From [Scytonema hofmanni] UTEX 2349 (lineage in GTDB: Bacteria; Cyanobacteriota; Cyanobacteriia; Cyanobacteriales; Nostocaceae): a DNA stretch of 64,000 bases. The position numbers were made by a program, and so were the translations under genes. The DNA is taken from the NCBI RefSeq assembly GCF_000582685.1, contig NZ_KK073768.1, positions 1,128,447 through 1,192,446 on the forward strand. The letters are read 5' to 3'. The notes below the pieces were generated by a model, which saw only the letters and a program-made list of their open reading frames with translations, was not told the origin of the DNA and ran no database searches. Each line of letters opens with the position of its first letter. Positions within the stretch are counted from its first letter, which is position 1. Below are positions 1 to 8,128 of the stretch, piece by piece.

Positions 1-329
1 GAAGCCGCGCTTCGGTTTTCTTGTGCGCTTTTTTGCTTCAAGACTTGGTTTTCTCGCACAGTTGCATCTATCCCGGAGGCGATCGCATCTCGCAGTCGAT
101 CCAATGTCTCATCCCAGTTTTTCAATGCGCTGCTAGAAAGACGATCTGCCTGAATCTGGACGCTTGTTGATAAATCTTCTGCCAATTCTGGCAAAGCATC
201 GGCAGATTTCTTCAATATTTTCCGCGTTTCGCGCCCAGTGCGTGGAGCTGCGAGCAAACCGGTCAAAGCACCGATGGTAGCTCCCAGCATCAAACCGCCA
301 ATAAATATTCCAGAACGGTTGTTAGACAT
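1..329 (-). CDS. YtxH domain-containing protein, partial (C-terminus beyond left edge)
   Basis: The reverse strand reads from an ATG at 329 into a protein starting MSNNRSGIFIGGLMLGATIG, with a hydrophobic glycine/alanine-rich N-terminal segment (about residues 8-27) followed by APRTGRETR and a charged helical tail. This is the layout of YtxH/gas-vesicle-like small proteins: one short membrane or amphipathic segment plus a long coiled helix. The frame stays open to base 1, so the C-terminus is missing. The function is not established; family members are often called stress-related. The next gene upstream on the same strand (start at 793) also has an N-terminal membrane segment and a helical tail, so the two may be co-transcribed. 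Confidence 0.7.
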   Translation of the reverse strand, partial: MSNNRSGIFIGGLMLGATIGALTGLLAAPRTGRETRKILKKSADALPELAEDLSTSVQIQADRLSSSALKNWDETLDRLRDAIASGIDATVRENQVLKQKSAQENRSAA

Positions 330-439
330 CTTCTTATTTTTCTCCTTACACCCATTTTAGGTAGGTTTTCACGCCTTGCAAGTCAAAATAATTTTACTTA
401 TTTTTTTAAGTGACAATATATCCGCTGGAATTGTTGCCT

Positions 440-793
440 TTATTTATTAGTTGATTTTACTACGATCTTTTTGTTATGTTTTGTTCCTAACCCAAGTTTG
501 ACAAAATAGCGCCGCTGGATTTGCTGTCCAACAAGCAGCAAGCTGAATATTTGCCGCACTTGTTGAATTTGTACTTGTATCGACTGGTTTCCCTGCCGCA
601 AGTTATGAATATTTTGCTGTCGGATAGAAATATTGGACGGTGCTTTGTCAAGTACCGCATGAGTGCAGCGTTCAAGAACAGTTAACCGATTCGCCATATT
701 CGCCAACCGCTGTTTCAATTTCCACACTTGCCGAGCGATATAAAGTAGTATTAAGGAAATTAGAATATTAATAATAACAACTAATGCTACCAT
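440..793 (-). CDS. small membrane-anchored coiled-coil protein, unknown function
   Basis: A 117-residue protein with one N-terminal membrane segment (about residues 2-20), then a long helical, Gln-rich stretch (about 22-95) of coiled-coil character and a basic C-terminus (HNKKIVVKSTNK). No enzymatic motif is visible. It lies about 110 bp upstream of the YtxH-like gene on the same strand and has a similar architecture. I recognise it only as a conserved-looking cyanobacterial hypothetical. The start is the first ATG of the frame and directly precedes the membrane segment, which supports it. Confidence 0.6.
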   Translation of the reverse strand: MVALVVIINILISLILLYIARQVWKLKQRLANMANRLTVLERCTHAVLDKAPSNISIRQQNIHNLRQGNQSIQVQIQQVRQIFSLLLVGQQIQRRYFVKLGLGTKHNKKIVVKSTNK

Positions 794-921
794 TTATTAC
801 CTGGAGTAGATGGATGGCGGAGCTTGTTTTCAACAAACCCCCCTATTAATGATAGCGATCGCACCAGGAATGGTTTAGCAGTTTTCCTAAAATCCCCCAG
901 CTTATAGCCGTGGGGAGCCTA

Positions 922-1539
922 TCAAATATTAACCACGAAATTCTGTAATATATCTAACATTTCTGGACGAATTTCATGCCCCATATCAAATTCATGATAT
1001 TCTACGGTAACTTTTAAAGATTCCAGAGTTTCCCTAGCCCTGATTGCAGCTTGCAATGGCACCACTGTATCTTGTCTGCCATGCGTAATTAAAACCGGCG
1101 GTAGAGACTTCATATTTCGCTCTACATTGATTCCTGCACCTGGATGCAAATATCCACTCATACAAATTAAACCTGCTAGGGGCAAGGTTAATCCCACATC
1201 CAAAGTCATGGCACCACCTTGAGAAAATCCACTCAAAATTGTTTGCGATAATGGTACGCCAGTACTACTTTCTAAAGTTTGCAACCAATCTATAAGAATT
1301 TGCCGACTTTCTGCCAAACCCTGATACATATTTTCCATTCTCAAGTCATACCACGCTCTACCAACAGAGGAATTAGGAAAAGGAAAAGGTGCATTGGGAA
1401 AAATAAACTGATAATCTGGCAAATTAAAAAAGGGTAATAAAGATGCTAGATCGTCCGCATTTGCACCCCAACCGTGCAAAGTGACAATTAAGCCTTTAGG
1501 TATTTGCCCCATTTTTGGCGGAAAGGTGATAAATTCCAC
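922..1539 (-). CDS. alpha/beta hydrolase, phospholipase/carboxylesterase family
   Basis: A 205-residue protein of typical length for the phospholipase/carboxylesterase family of serine esterases. The catalytic triad is visible: the nucleophile Ser in GFSQGG (about residue 105), the Asp in HGRQDTVVP (about 157) and the His in DMGHEI (about 188). The oxyanion-hole region LHGWGANADD is near residue 22. No signal peptide is seen, so it is probably cytoplasmic and hydrolyses small esters or lysophospholipid-like substrates; the real substrate cannot be told. The start is GTG at 1539, because no ATG occurs in frame before the conserved N-terminal strand. No operon partner is apparent. Confidence 0.85.
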   Translation of the reverse strand: MEFITFPPKMGQIPKGLIVTLHGWGANADDLASLLPFFNLPDYQFIFPNAPFPFPNSSVGRAWYDLRMENMYQGLAESRQILIDWLQTLESSTGVPLSQTILSGFSQGGAMTLDVGLTLPLAGLICMSGYLHPGAGINVERNMKSLPPVLITHGRQDTVVPLQAAIRARETLESLKVTVEYHEFDMGHEIRPEMLDILQNFVVNI

Positions 1540-1687
1540 GCGACAGATATTTTCTCCAGCGATTAAACTCTATTCATAGATATTACTTCTTTAGTGAAGT
1601 TAGGGTAAAGGTTTATAAAAAAGTAATATTAATAAATTAGACATCAACCGCTCTTTTATTATGCGTTGAATCAGACATATTATTGTA

Positions 1688-1710
1688 GAGACGTTCCGAC
1701 GGAACGTCTC
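1688..1710. repeat. GAGACG-family palindrome
   Basis: GAGACGTTCC and GGAACGTCTC form a perfect 10-bp inverted repeat around GAC. It lies between the esterase and the TerB-like gene. The same palindrome family recurs at about a dozen places in this window. Confidence 0.8.
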
Positions 1711-1756
1711 ATTAGAGAAATTAGGATTTCAGATTTGAATTCAGCAACCCCAAGAA

Positions 1757-2215
1757 TTATTCCTCTTCTTCCTCTTCTTCCCCAAACAACTCGTCTATAA
1801 TTTCTTCAGCCCGCTCATCTGAAATGTTCAAAGCTTGTTGAAGTTCGGCAAGATATTCCTCTTCAGCTTGGGGTAGTTCATCATCAATCGCTACCACAGT
1901 CAGCGCGGTGATGTATGCAGCTTCTCGATAATCTTGATTCGGTAGAGATGCGATCGCTTGATCGATGACATTTTGGGCTTCTTCTTCCTCAAGCAAGCTA
2001 TAGACTTTATCAGTCAACTGTTGAAAATCATCATCAGAATAATCTTCAAATTGGGAAATAGCACCAAGCATTTCACTTAAAGCGTACTCTTCTGCAATGG
2101 TGATACCTTCATCATCAGCAGATGCAGTGAACAGTCCAATCACTGCGATCGCAACTTCTGGTTCTAGAGCAACTAAGTTTGCGCTACGGCTCTTAAGCAA
2201 GTGGCTTTTAGACAT
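1757..2215 (-). CDS. TerB-like acidic protein (tellurite-resistance TerB fold)
   Basis: A 152-residue, strongly acidic, all-helical protein ending in a run of seven Glu after DELFGEE. The region with SADDEGITIAEEYAL and TVVAIDDELPQAEEEYL resembles the two metal-binding acidic helices of TerB/DjlA-N domains. The role of TerB-like proteins in cyanobacteria is not settled (metal or stress sensing is usually suggested). The start ATG at 2215 is preceded by a fair ribosome site (AAAGGA). It stands alone, with a purine-rich repeat between it and the divergent purH. Confidence 0.7.
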   Translation of the reverse strand: MSKSHLLKSRSANLVALEPEVAIAVIGLFTASADDEGITIAEEYALSEMLGAISQFEDYSDDDFQQLTDKVYSLLEEEEAQNVIDQAIASLPNQDYREAAYITALTVVAIDDELPQAEEEYLAELQQALNISDERAEEIIDELFGEEEEEEE

Positions 2216-2331
2216 AACTATCCTTTGAGAGAAAGAGTGAAGAATAAGGAAGCAATTCCTTGTGGTTTATGCTTCCTCATTTATAGTTCCCAAAATCAAG
2301 TGAAAAAATGCACAGATGTCAAAATAAAAAC

Positions 2332-2404
2332 TGGGGACTGGGGACTGGGGGACAAGGGGGACAAGGGGACAAGGGGGACAAGGGGACAAGGGGGACAAGG
2401 GGAG
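2332..2404. repeat. G-rich short tandem repeat (GGGGACAAGG type)
   Basis: Repeats of GGGGGACAAG / GGGGACAAGG preceded by GGGGACTG units fill the spacer upstream of purH. Such short tandem G-rich arrays are typical of filamentous cyanobacterial genomes. The reverse-complement form recurs inside the glycosyltransferase gene at 57811-57867. Confidence 0.75.
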
Positions 2405-2490
2405 AAATCTTTCCCCTTTCCCTTTTTCCCCTTCAAGAATGCCTTTCTTCGGTAGAATAAAGTGCATCTTAGAAAGAAAACTGGGGAATT

Positions 2491-4032
2491 ATGGCGCGTC
2501 TGGCACTGCTGAGTGTATCTAACAAAACTGGTTTAATTGACCTTGCCCGTAGCTTGGTAGAAGAATTTGGCTTTGATTTAATCAGCAGTGGGGGAACAGC
2601 CAAAGCGATCGCTGATGCAGGATTGCCAGTTACAAAAGTTGCCGATTACACAGGCTCACCAGAAATTTTAGGCGGTCGAGTGAAAACCCTGCATCCTCGA
2701 ATTCATGGAGGAATCTTAGCACGGCGGGATGTGCCTGAGGATCTGACTGATTTGGCAAACAACCAAATTCGCCCGATTGATTTGGTCGTGGTTAACCTTT
2801 ATCCTTTTGAGGAAACGATCGCGAAACCTGATGTAACCTTAGCCGCAGCAGTTGAACAAATCGATATCGGCGGTCCGGCAATGTTGAGAGCGGCATCGAA
2901 AAACTTTGCTCATCTCACAGTTTTATGCGATCCGGCTCAATATGACAATTATTTGCAGCAATTGCGGGAAAATAAAGGTGAAGTTTCTCTAGAGTTTCGT
3001 CAAAAGTCTGCTTTAAAAGGCTTTTTGCATACTTCCAGTTATGACGCCAGCATCGCTGACTACCTCAGCCAGCAGCAGAAAACCGAATCAACACCTGAAC
3101 AATTCACCCTTTCTGGCAAACAATTACAAGCTCTGCGCTATGGCGAAAATCCCCATCAAAGCGCTGGTTGGTATGCAACGGGAAACACGACCACCGGATG
3201 GGCAGCTGCTAGCAAACTTCAAGGCAAAGAACTTAGTTACAACAACTTAGTTGATTTAGAAGCTGCACGGCGGATAATTTCGGAATTTCCAGACACGCCC
3301 GCAGCGGCGATTCTTAAGCATACTAATCCGTGTGGTGTGGCTTTGGGAAGCAATCTTAACGAAGCTTATCAAAAAGCTTTTAATGCGGATGCAACTTCGG
3401 CGTTTGGGGGAATTGTTGCGCTCAACGGGACCATTGATGCTGCGACTGCTAGGGAGTTAACCAAGACATTTTTAGAATGTGTAGTTGCACCAAGTTGTGA
3501 TGAAGATGCATTAAGTATTCTTGGGGCAAAATCTAAAGTGCGAATTTTGATTTTACCTGATTTGAGCAGTGGACCGAAAGAAACAGTGAAAGCGATCGCC
3601 GGGGGTTTTCTCGTGCAGGCTGCGGATGATATTATAGCTGATACCAGTCAATGGAAAATTGTCAGCGATCGCCAACCCACGCAAACAGAGTTGGAAGAAT
3701 TGCTGTTTGCTTGGAAAGTTTGCAAACACGTTAAATCTAACGCGATTGTGGTTAGTAGCGATCGCACGACATTAGGTGTGGGCGCCGGTCAAATGAACCG
3801 CGTCGGTTCAGTTAAAATTGCTTTAGAACAAGCTGGAGACAAAGCCAAAGGTGCAATTTTAGCTAGTGATGGATTTTTCCCTTTTGATGATTCGGTCAAG
3901 TTTGCTGCACAGAAGGGAATTAGTGCGATCGTTCAACCAGGAGGAAGCTTGCGAGATGCTGACTCAATCAAAGCTGCAAACGAACTGGGTTTGGTGATGG
4001 TGTTGACAGGTGTACGTCACTTTCTCCATTAA
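2491..4032 (+). CDS. purH: bifunctional AICAR transformylase / IMP cyclohydrolase PurH
   Basis: 513 residues, the usual PurH length. The N-terminal IMP cyclohydrolase (MGS-like) domain covers about 1-190, with the typical start ALLSVSNKTGL and the SGGTAKAIADAGL phosphate-binding segment, followed by GGRVKTLHPRIHGG. The C-terminal AICAR transformylase domain has LRYGENPHQSA, the KHTNPCGVA segment (with the catalytic Lys-His) and ATSAFGGIVALN. It catalyses the last two steps of purine synthesis to IMP in the cytoplasm. The start ATG is preceded by GGGGAATT. It appears monocistronic; a GAGACG palindrome follows the stop by about 20 bp. Confidence 0.97.
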   Translation: MARLALLSVSNKTGLIDLARSLVEEFGFDLISSGGTAKAIADAGLPVTKVADYTGSPEILGGRVKTLHPRIHGGILARRDVPEDLTDLANNQIRPIDLVVVNLYPFEETIAKPDVTLAAAVEQIDIGGPAMLRAASKNFAHLTVLCDPAQYDNYLQQLRENKGEVSLEFRQKSALKGFLHTSSYDASIADYLSQQQKTESTPEQFTLSGKQLQALRYGENPHQSAGWYATGNTTTGWAAASKLQGKELSYNNLVDLEAARRIISEFPDTPAAAILKHTNPCGVALGSNLNEAYQKAFNADATSAFGGIVALNGTIDAATARELTKTFLECVVAPSCDEDALSILGAKSKVRILILPDLSSGPKETVKAIAGGFLVQAADDIIADTSQWKIVSDRQPTQTELEELLFAWKVCKHVKSNAIVVSSDRTTLGVGAGQMNRVGSVKIALEQAGDKAKGAILASDGFFPFDDSVKFAAQKGISAIVQPGGSLRDADSIKAANELGLVMVLTGVRHFLH

Positions 4033-4052
4033 ATAATAACTCTAAAACCCTC

Positions 4053-4078
4053 TAGAGACGTTACATATAACGTCTCTA
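4053..4078. repeat. GAGACG-family palindrome behind purH
   Basis: TAGAGACGTTA and TAACGTCTCTA form an 11-bp perfect stem with a CATA loop, about 20 bp after the purH stop. In this position it could also serve as a transcript end, but no U-run follows. Confidence 0.75.
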
Positions 4079-4178
4079 CAATACAGGCAATAAACCTGAC
4101 ATAATATAGCATTTCCTAATAATAGTAAGATGAAGTATCTGCTATATCAGGAATGATTTCAATTTGGGATAATTTTGC

Positions 4179-4820
4179 TTACAAAACAATATCGAAAATT
4201 TGTTGAGCAGTGAGGTTTAATTGCCCAAACGTTGGAGAAATAATCAAATTGCTACCCCTAAACAAAGTCTTTACATATTCCCCTTCGACTAGCTCACATA
4301 CAAAAATTGCGGCTTGTTTGGGATAACCGATAAAATCACGTCCACCCAAAGCTGCGTAATCTACAATCCAGTATTCGGGAATACCCATTTCTTCATAATC
4401 TCGAAGTTTATCATAGTAGTCGTCACGCCAATTAGTGCTAACAACCTCGACTATTAATTTGACCGAAGTCGCATTTTCAATGACTGATTCGGTTTCCCAG
4501 CGCTTTTCATCGCCAATAGTTTCTTCATTCAAAATAATGATGTCTGGTTCGTAGCCCGATTTATCACGCTTCGGCTTAACAATCGATTCTTTGGGAATGA
4601 ACCAAATACCCCGCTTACCCAGTTCTCTGATGGCTATCAGGAATTCTTCAATGAGAAAACCTGATAATTTTGAATGCTTTCCTCTAGGTTTTGGCATCTC
4701 AACAATTACCCCATCATGCAATTCGTAGCGTACTTCTGAATTTTCTGGATACCATTCGATAAATTCATCGAAGGTATGTATTTTTGCTTCAGCTTGGGTT
4801 TGTGTTTGAGCTTGGGACAT
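4179..4820 (-). CDS. Uma2 family endonuclease-like protein
   Basis: A protein of about 213 residues of the Uma2 (DUF820) family, which has a PD-(D/E)XK-type nuclease fold and is greatly expanded in cyanobacteria. The family layout is visible: FDEFIEWYPENSEVRYELHDG at the N-terminus, YEPDIIIL (metal-binding Asp), VKLIVEVVS (Glu of the ExV motif) and the C-terminal YWIVD strand. The biological role of these proteins is unknown. I place the start at ATG 4820 rather than GTG 4832, because GTGGAGG immediately upstream is then a well-spaced ribosome site for MSQAQTQ. Confidence 0.85.
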   Translation of the reverse strand: MSQAQTQTQAEAKIHTFDEFIEWYPENSEVRYELHDGVIVEMPKPRGKHSKLSGFLIEEFLIAIRELGKRGIWFIPKESIVKPKRDKSGYEPDIIILNEETIGDEKRWETESVIENATSVKLIVEVVSTNWRDDYYDKLRDYEEMGIPEYWIVDYAALGGRDFIGYPKQAAIFVCELVEGEYVKTLFRGSNLIISPTFGQLNLTAQQIFDIVL

Positions 4821-5221
4821 AAATGCCTCCACATATATTTAACTTTAATATATATAGGACTTACGGAAGTATCATATTTTTTCCTTTAGAGGAAGTAATG
4901 CGATCGCAAATTTTATTAACTTAAGTTGCGGGTTATTAAATCTCTCTACAAGCCAAGTACAGCAAGTGCCTTAGTTTAACACAGTCTTTTTAGTTACACT
5001 AGATATAAGTTAAATTACTTATAAAAACCTCGAAAAAGCTCGAAAAAATTTACCAGAAAATAGCATTTTTCTGGTATAAACTTTAAAAAAATTTCTATTC
5101 CCACAGTCAATATTATGAAAAGACATTTTTGATGTCAGACCAGAATTCCACGACATCAACCAAATACATGAAGAAATTCAAAAAAGGCATAATAGCTAAA
5201 AAACTAGGGGAATAAAAGATA
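4821..5221. other. intergenic region with one hairpin
   Basis: About 400 bp of AT-rich sequence between divergent genes. A good inverted repeat, TACCAGAAAA/TTTTTCTGGTA, sits at 5051-5076 and is followed by CTTTAAAAAAATTT. No coding frame looks convincing. Promoters of both flanking genes probably lie here, but no clear -35/-10 pair stands out. Confidence 0.5.
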
Positions 5222-5899
5222 ATGAAAAGGCACAAGGAAAGAGGTTTTTGGGCAACTTTACTTTTCGTTACATACTTCTGTTTTTTTACACCTCTCTACT
5301 TAAGTCTGACAAAGGGATCGATGAGTTGGTGGAAGTCTAGCAGTCAAACTTGGGAGAAAATTAGCGATAAGCTGGACTTACAAAACAATGGCAGACAGTC
5401 TGAACGGTTAAAACTGCGGGTTGACAGGTCAACTTCGTTTAGTTTCTCCACGGTTGACGGTTATAACTACTTTCACGACAACACCCCCACCAATCCTGAA
5501 GCTGAAATCAGTTTACTTGGCGATGGTTTAAAATTCGATATGGGCGATCGCAGAACTACTGGGTGGAATATGGGGAAAATCTACCCAACAACTAACTTGA
5601 GTTGGAACAATGGCGTCGTCAGTTCTGGGGGAAATGGTATTCGCATCTCTGAAACTATCGGTGCTGATGATGTATCAGATTATGCTAAATTTCAACTAAC
5701 GAAGGATGCAACTATCACATTAACTACCAAGGATGCGATCGCTCAAATCATTAACTCAAAAGCTATCGTGGTAGCGGATTCTCATGATAGTTACAACTCA
5801 ACAATTACTGTAACTCTCAAACAAGGAATCTACTCCTTGGGCTACAGCACAGAAAGCTCAACCGAATCAATTTTTACTTCCGAGTTAAGTTTGGAGTAA
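5222..5899 (+). CDS. exported protein of unknown function
   Basis: 225 residues. The N-terminus is basic then hydrophobic (MKRHKERGFWATLLFVTYFC, to about residue 30), fitting a signal peptide or anchor. The rest is polar, rich in Ser/Thr/Asp and strand-forming, as in a secreted beta protein; no cysteine or catalytic motif is seen in it. I do not recognise a family. A terminator-like hairpin at 5948-5973 follows, and no neighbour shares its strand closely, so it is probably monocistronic. The start ATG follows a GGGGAATAAAAGATA leader. Confidence 0.55.
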   Translation: MKRHKERGFWATLLFVTYFCFFTPLYLSLTKGSMSWWKSSSQTWEKISDKLDLQNNGRQSERLKLRVDRSTSFSFSTVDGYNYFHDNTPTNPEAEISLLGDGLKFDMGDRRTTGWNMGKIYPTTNLSWNNGVVSSGGNGIRISETIGADDVSDYAKFQLTKDATITLTTKDAIAQIINSKAIVVADSHDSYNSTITVTLKQGIYSLGYSTESSTESIFTSELSLE

Positions 5900-5947
5900 T
5901 TTAATATGATAGTCTTGATTCATGCGGCGATATATCTAGAAATTTTT

Positions 5948-5973
5948 AAGGGCAGACAAAATGCCTGCCCTTT
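5948..5973 (+). terminator. hairpin terminator candidate after the exported protein
   Basis: AAGGGCAG-A-CA pairs with TG-C-CTGCCCTT around AAA, about 50 bp behind the stop at 5899. The arms are strong but the trailing T-run is short. Confidence 0.5.
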
Positions 5974-6163
5974 CAGATCATAAAAATTGTGAAGTACCTC
6001 AACCACAAGGGTCTAGGTTTCTTGGGCACACATGATTTTCTCAGTGTTATCCTAGTCTTACAACTAGCTCCTCAAGCGTGAATTCCGGCACTCCCTGCCG
6101 TACAAGAAGTATTATAACATGGCATTTGGGCTTGTATTGAAAACTTTTATCAAGGAGTAGACA

Positions 6164-6424
6164 ATGGGCAGATTAAATCCTTTCTCTCTACAAATGCAGA
6201 TTACTAGCATGTTTGAACAAGGGCAATCATTTTTTGCCACCACAAAAGTGCAAGATTGGTTGAAAGAGCGTCAGCACAATCCAGCAGATTATGATATTTT
6301 TTTTCATAAAAAACCCGCTCCCCCTGGTTCCAAAGAAGTGATGGTAGTTGAAATTGAACTGCGTCGCAAAGATGGACAACCTGTAGATCCGTGGTTGCAA
6401 GAACAAGCTAACCTTCATGCTTGA
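6164..6424 (+). CDS. small conserved-looking hypothetical protein
   Basis: An 86-residue soluble protein with no signal or membrane segment. It begins MGRLNPFSLQMQITSMF and contains a KPAPPGSKEVMVVEIELRRK strand region. The start is well supported: AAGGAG lies 7 bp upstream of the ATG. A strong hairpin directly follows the stop codon. I do not know a function; the good ribosome site and terminator argue for a real gene. Confidence 0.6.
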   Translation: MGRLNPFSLQMQITSMFEQGQSFFATTKVQDWLKERQHNPADYDIFFHKKPAPPGSKEVMVVEIELRRKDGQPVDPWLQEQANLHA

Positions 6425-6430
6425 AAAACG

Positions 6431-6454
6431 TAGGTGCGCTTGAAAGCGCACCTA
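6431..6454 (+). terminator. hairpin directly after the 86-residue gene
   Basis: TAGGTGCGCT and AGCGCACCTA form a perfect 10-bp stem with a TGAA loop, starting 7 bp after the stop codon. It lacks a strong U-run, so termination efficiency is uncertain. Confidence 0.55.
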
Positions 6455-6535
6455 TTGCTAATTCTTAAAATTAGAAAAAACAGATATTATTAGACATCGA
6501 TCGCTATGCTTATGATGCGTTACCACAAAGCCAAG

Positions 6536-6556
6536 AGACGTAGCAGTGCTACGTCT
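6536..6556. repeat. GAGACG-family palindrome (GTAGCA variant)
   Basis: AGACGTAGCA and TGCTACGTCT pair around a single G. The GTAGCA inner arm is the same variant as in the ndhD3-cupA spacer and downstream of cupS. Confidence 0.75.
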
Positions 6557-6708
6557 ATACATTCATTTTCACTTTCTATGTCTATTTAAGAGAAAATTAA
6601 ATTTTCATTTATATTAAATTAATATATTTTTTGTAAAAGAGCGCTTTCAATTGCGGAATGCTATGAGTTTTAATTGAAGTTATAGTAATATTTTTCAAAT
6701 TCTCATTC

Positions 6709-7086
6709 ATGATATCAAAATGCCGTTGGGTTTTTGCTTTTTGGGTTTACTTCGGCATTTTAATGACAATTGTTATTTCTGCCTACCTGAAAATTCTACC
6801 CGTTAAAAGCTCTACTATTCCCTTTTATGACACAATCGGGCATTTTGTTTTAATAGGAATCGCGGCTTTTCTCAGTCATTTAGCATTAAACAAACGACGA
6901 ATTAGTTTATTAATTATTTCTCTGCCTTTAGCACCAATATTAGTTACATTTTTCACCATCAGTGAAGAGTTTCTGCAAAAACTTTCACCAAATCGCACTT
7001 TTGATTTAATTGATTTAGCTTCTGATTTTTGTGGGATTGTCTTATTTACTTGGTTAGCAGAAAGACAAAAAAATCAACTTGAATAA
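6709..7086 (+). CDS. VanZ family membrane protein
   Basis: 125 residues with four hydrophobic segments: about 8-28, 42-60, 66-88 and 105-120. The motif DTIGHFVLIGIAAFLSHLAL and the later ISEEFLQKLSPNRTFDLIDL match the VanZ-like family (conserved His of the second helix, then the E-x-x-Q and R-x-x-D-x-x-D segment). VanZ-like proteins are small inner-membrane proteins of mostly unknown role; VanZ itself gives low-level teicoplanin resistance. The genomic context gives no further hint. Confidence 0.75.
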   Translation: MISKCRWVFAFWVYFGILMTIVISAYLKILPVKSSTIPFYDTIGHFVLIGIAAFLSHLALNKRRISLLIISLPLAPILVTFFTISEEFLQKLSPNRTFDLIDLASDFCGIVLFTWLAERQKNQLE

Positions 7087-7106
7087 TTTTTATAATATAT
7101 ATATCT

Positions 7107-7256
7107 AATTTGCCATCAATAAAATGGATTGCCCTTTGCTGTTTGCCAGAAATGGTTCCATATTATGAACGCTGGGGTTTTACATCTAAATTTAGTAAAA
7201 TTCAGTTGATGTTTAGAATAAACGAAAATAGGGAAATCAATAATGATAATTAACCC
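7107..7256 (+). pseudogene. possible C-terminal remnant of a GNAT acetyltransferase
   Basis: One frame reads through ALCCLPEMVPYYERWGF, which resembles the last strand-helix of GNAT N-acetyltransferases (C-x-x-x-x-PFYERxGF). There is no start codon and the preceding acetyl-CoA-binding region is absent. If real it is only a tail left by deletion; it also runs into the start of the cupin gene. The call rests on a short motif. Confidence 0.3.
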
Positions 7257-7701
7257 AGAAAATGTACCCAGTCGCACAACTTCAAATTATCCTGATGAAT
7301 TTAAGCCTTTGGTGTCAGGAAGAGTGAAACAAGCGTTAGGTAATGCGGCTGGATTGAAAAACTTCGGTGTAAATTTGGTTACACTTGCACCGGGAAGCTG
7401 TTCTGCGTTGAGGCATTGGCATACGCGACAAGATGAGTTTATCTATGTTATGAAGGGTGAAATCACGCTAATTAGCAACGAGGGAGAACAAATATTAAAA
7501 CGGGGTATGATGGCAGGTTTCCCTGCTGGTGAGGAAAATGGACACCATCTGGTGAATAAATCGGAGGCGATGGTAGTTTATTTAGAAATTGGCGATAGAA
7601 CTCCAGGCGATCGCGTAACCTATCCAAATGATGATATCATCGCTGAATCTACTCCTGATGGTTGGATGTTTACACGCAAAGATGGTAGTTTGTATGATTA
7701 A
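7243..7701 (+). CDS. cupin domain-containing protein
   Basis: 152 residues forming a single conserved-barrel cupin. Motif 1 is RHWHTRQDEFIYVMKGEITL (HxH, then Glu, then Gly), and motif 2 is near GMMAGFPAGEENGHHLVN (Gly-Pro-like turn with a His). These residues bind a divalent metal in the family. The protein resembles small cytoplasmic cupins annotated as ChrR-like or sugar-binding; the substrate cannot be deduced. The start ATG lies at the end of an AT-rich leader. A 32-bp palindromic repeat follows 19 bp after the stop. Confidence 0.85.
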   Translation: MIINPENVPSRTTSNYPDEFKPLVSGRVKQALGNAAGLKNFGVNLVTLAPGSCSALRHWHTRQDEFIYVMKGEITLISNEGEQILKRGMMAGFPAGEENGHHLVNKSEAMVVYLEIGDRTPGDRVTYPNDDIIAESTPDGWMFTRKDGSLYD

Positions 7702-7720
7702 ATTTGCATAAATCTTGAAA

Positions 7721-7752
7721 GCGATACTCCTACGGAGTCACTTTGTGAACGC
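7721..7752. repeat. GCGAT...AACGC palindromic repeat
   Basis: A copy of the repeat that starts GCGATACTCC, has a CTCC/GGAG core and ends GTGAACGC. It touches the ATG of the next, truncated, gene. Related copies lie at 63443-63474 and, in frame, in the signal peptides of three TpsA genes. Confidence 0.7.
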
Positions 7753-7947
7753 ATGGAAGATATATACAACTTTCTGAAAATATCGGATACAATTGCCACT
7801 TCCAGACAACCGACTTATGAACAGTTTTCGGCAATAAAAAAGGCAGGATACGAAGTTATTGTAAATCTAGCATTACCAGAATCCCCTAACGCTTTGCCAG
7901 ATGAAAAGCAAATTGTCGAAAGTCAAGGTATGCAATATGTCCACTAA
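7753..7947 (+). pseudogene. truncated DUF442 / beta-lactamase-hydrolase-like phosphatase
   Basis: The 64 residues include IATSRQPTYEQFSAIKKAGY and VIVNLALPESPNALPDEKQI, ending GMQYVH. This is the N-terminal part of the DUF442 / BLH-like tyrosine-phosphatase family, whose members are about twice as long and carry a catalytic HCxxxxR loop later. That part is missing: after the YVH codons the sequence enters a GC-rich mobile repeat, and the stop TAA is just inside the junction. No downstream remainder was found before the next gene at 8129. It is almost certainly non-functional as a phosphatase. Confidence 0.7.
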
Positions 7948-8113
7948 GCAAACAGACCCGGAACCCCACCCCGCCAAAGCTGCGCTTTAGCTCCCCTCCC
8001 CCTCCGGGTTCGCCACTTCGACGGGACGGTACAGGCAACCGCCGAGTGGACTCACCGCAAGCGGGGAGGGGTTGGGGGTGGGGTTCTTTTATTATGGGTA
8101 ATTTGGCGGACAT
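7937..8113. mobile_element. MITE-like element with ATGTCC ends and GC-rich palindromic interior
   Basis: The right end reads ATTTGGCGGACATGATC and the left end ATGTCCACTAAG, giving short inverted termini. The interior has CCGGAACCCCACCCC paired with GGGGTGGGGTTC and a CCGCAAGCGGGGAGGGG segment. The same right half (GGGGTTCTTTTATTATGG) and GC-rich core recur at 61491-61614. The left end coincides with the host codons Tyr-Val-His of the truncated gene. Confidence 0.6.
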
Positions 8114-8128
8114 GATCTGACTACGAAA

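Noticed and set aside
5948..6454. A riboswitch between 5.9 and 6.5 kb
   Set aside because: Only simple terminator-like hairpins are present, both downstream of genes rather than in a leader.
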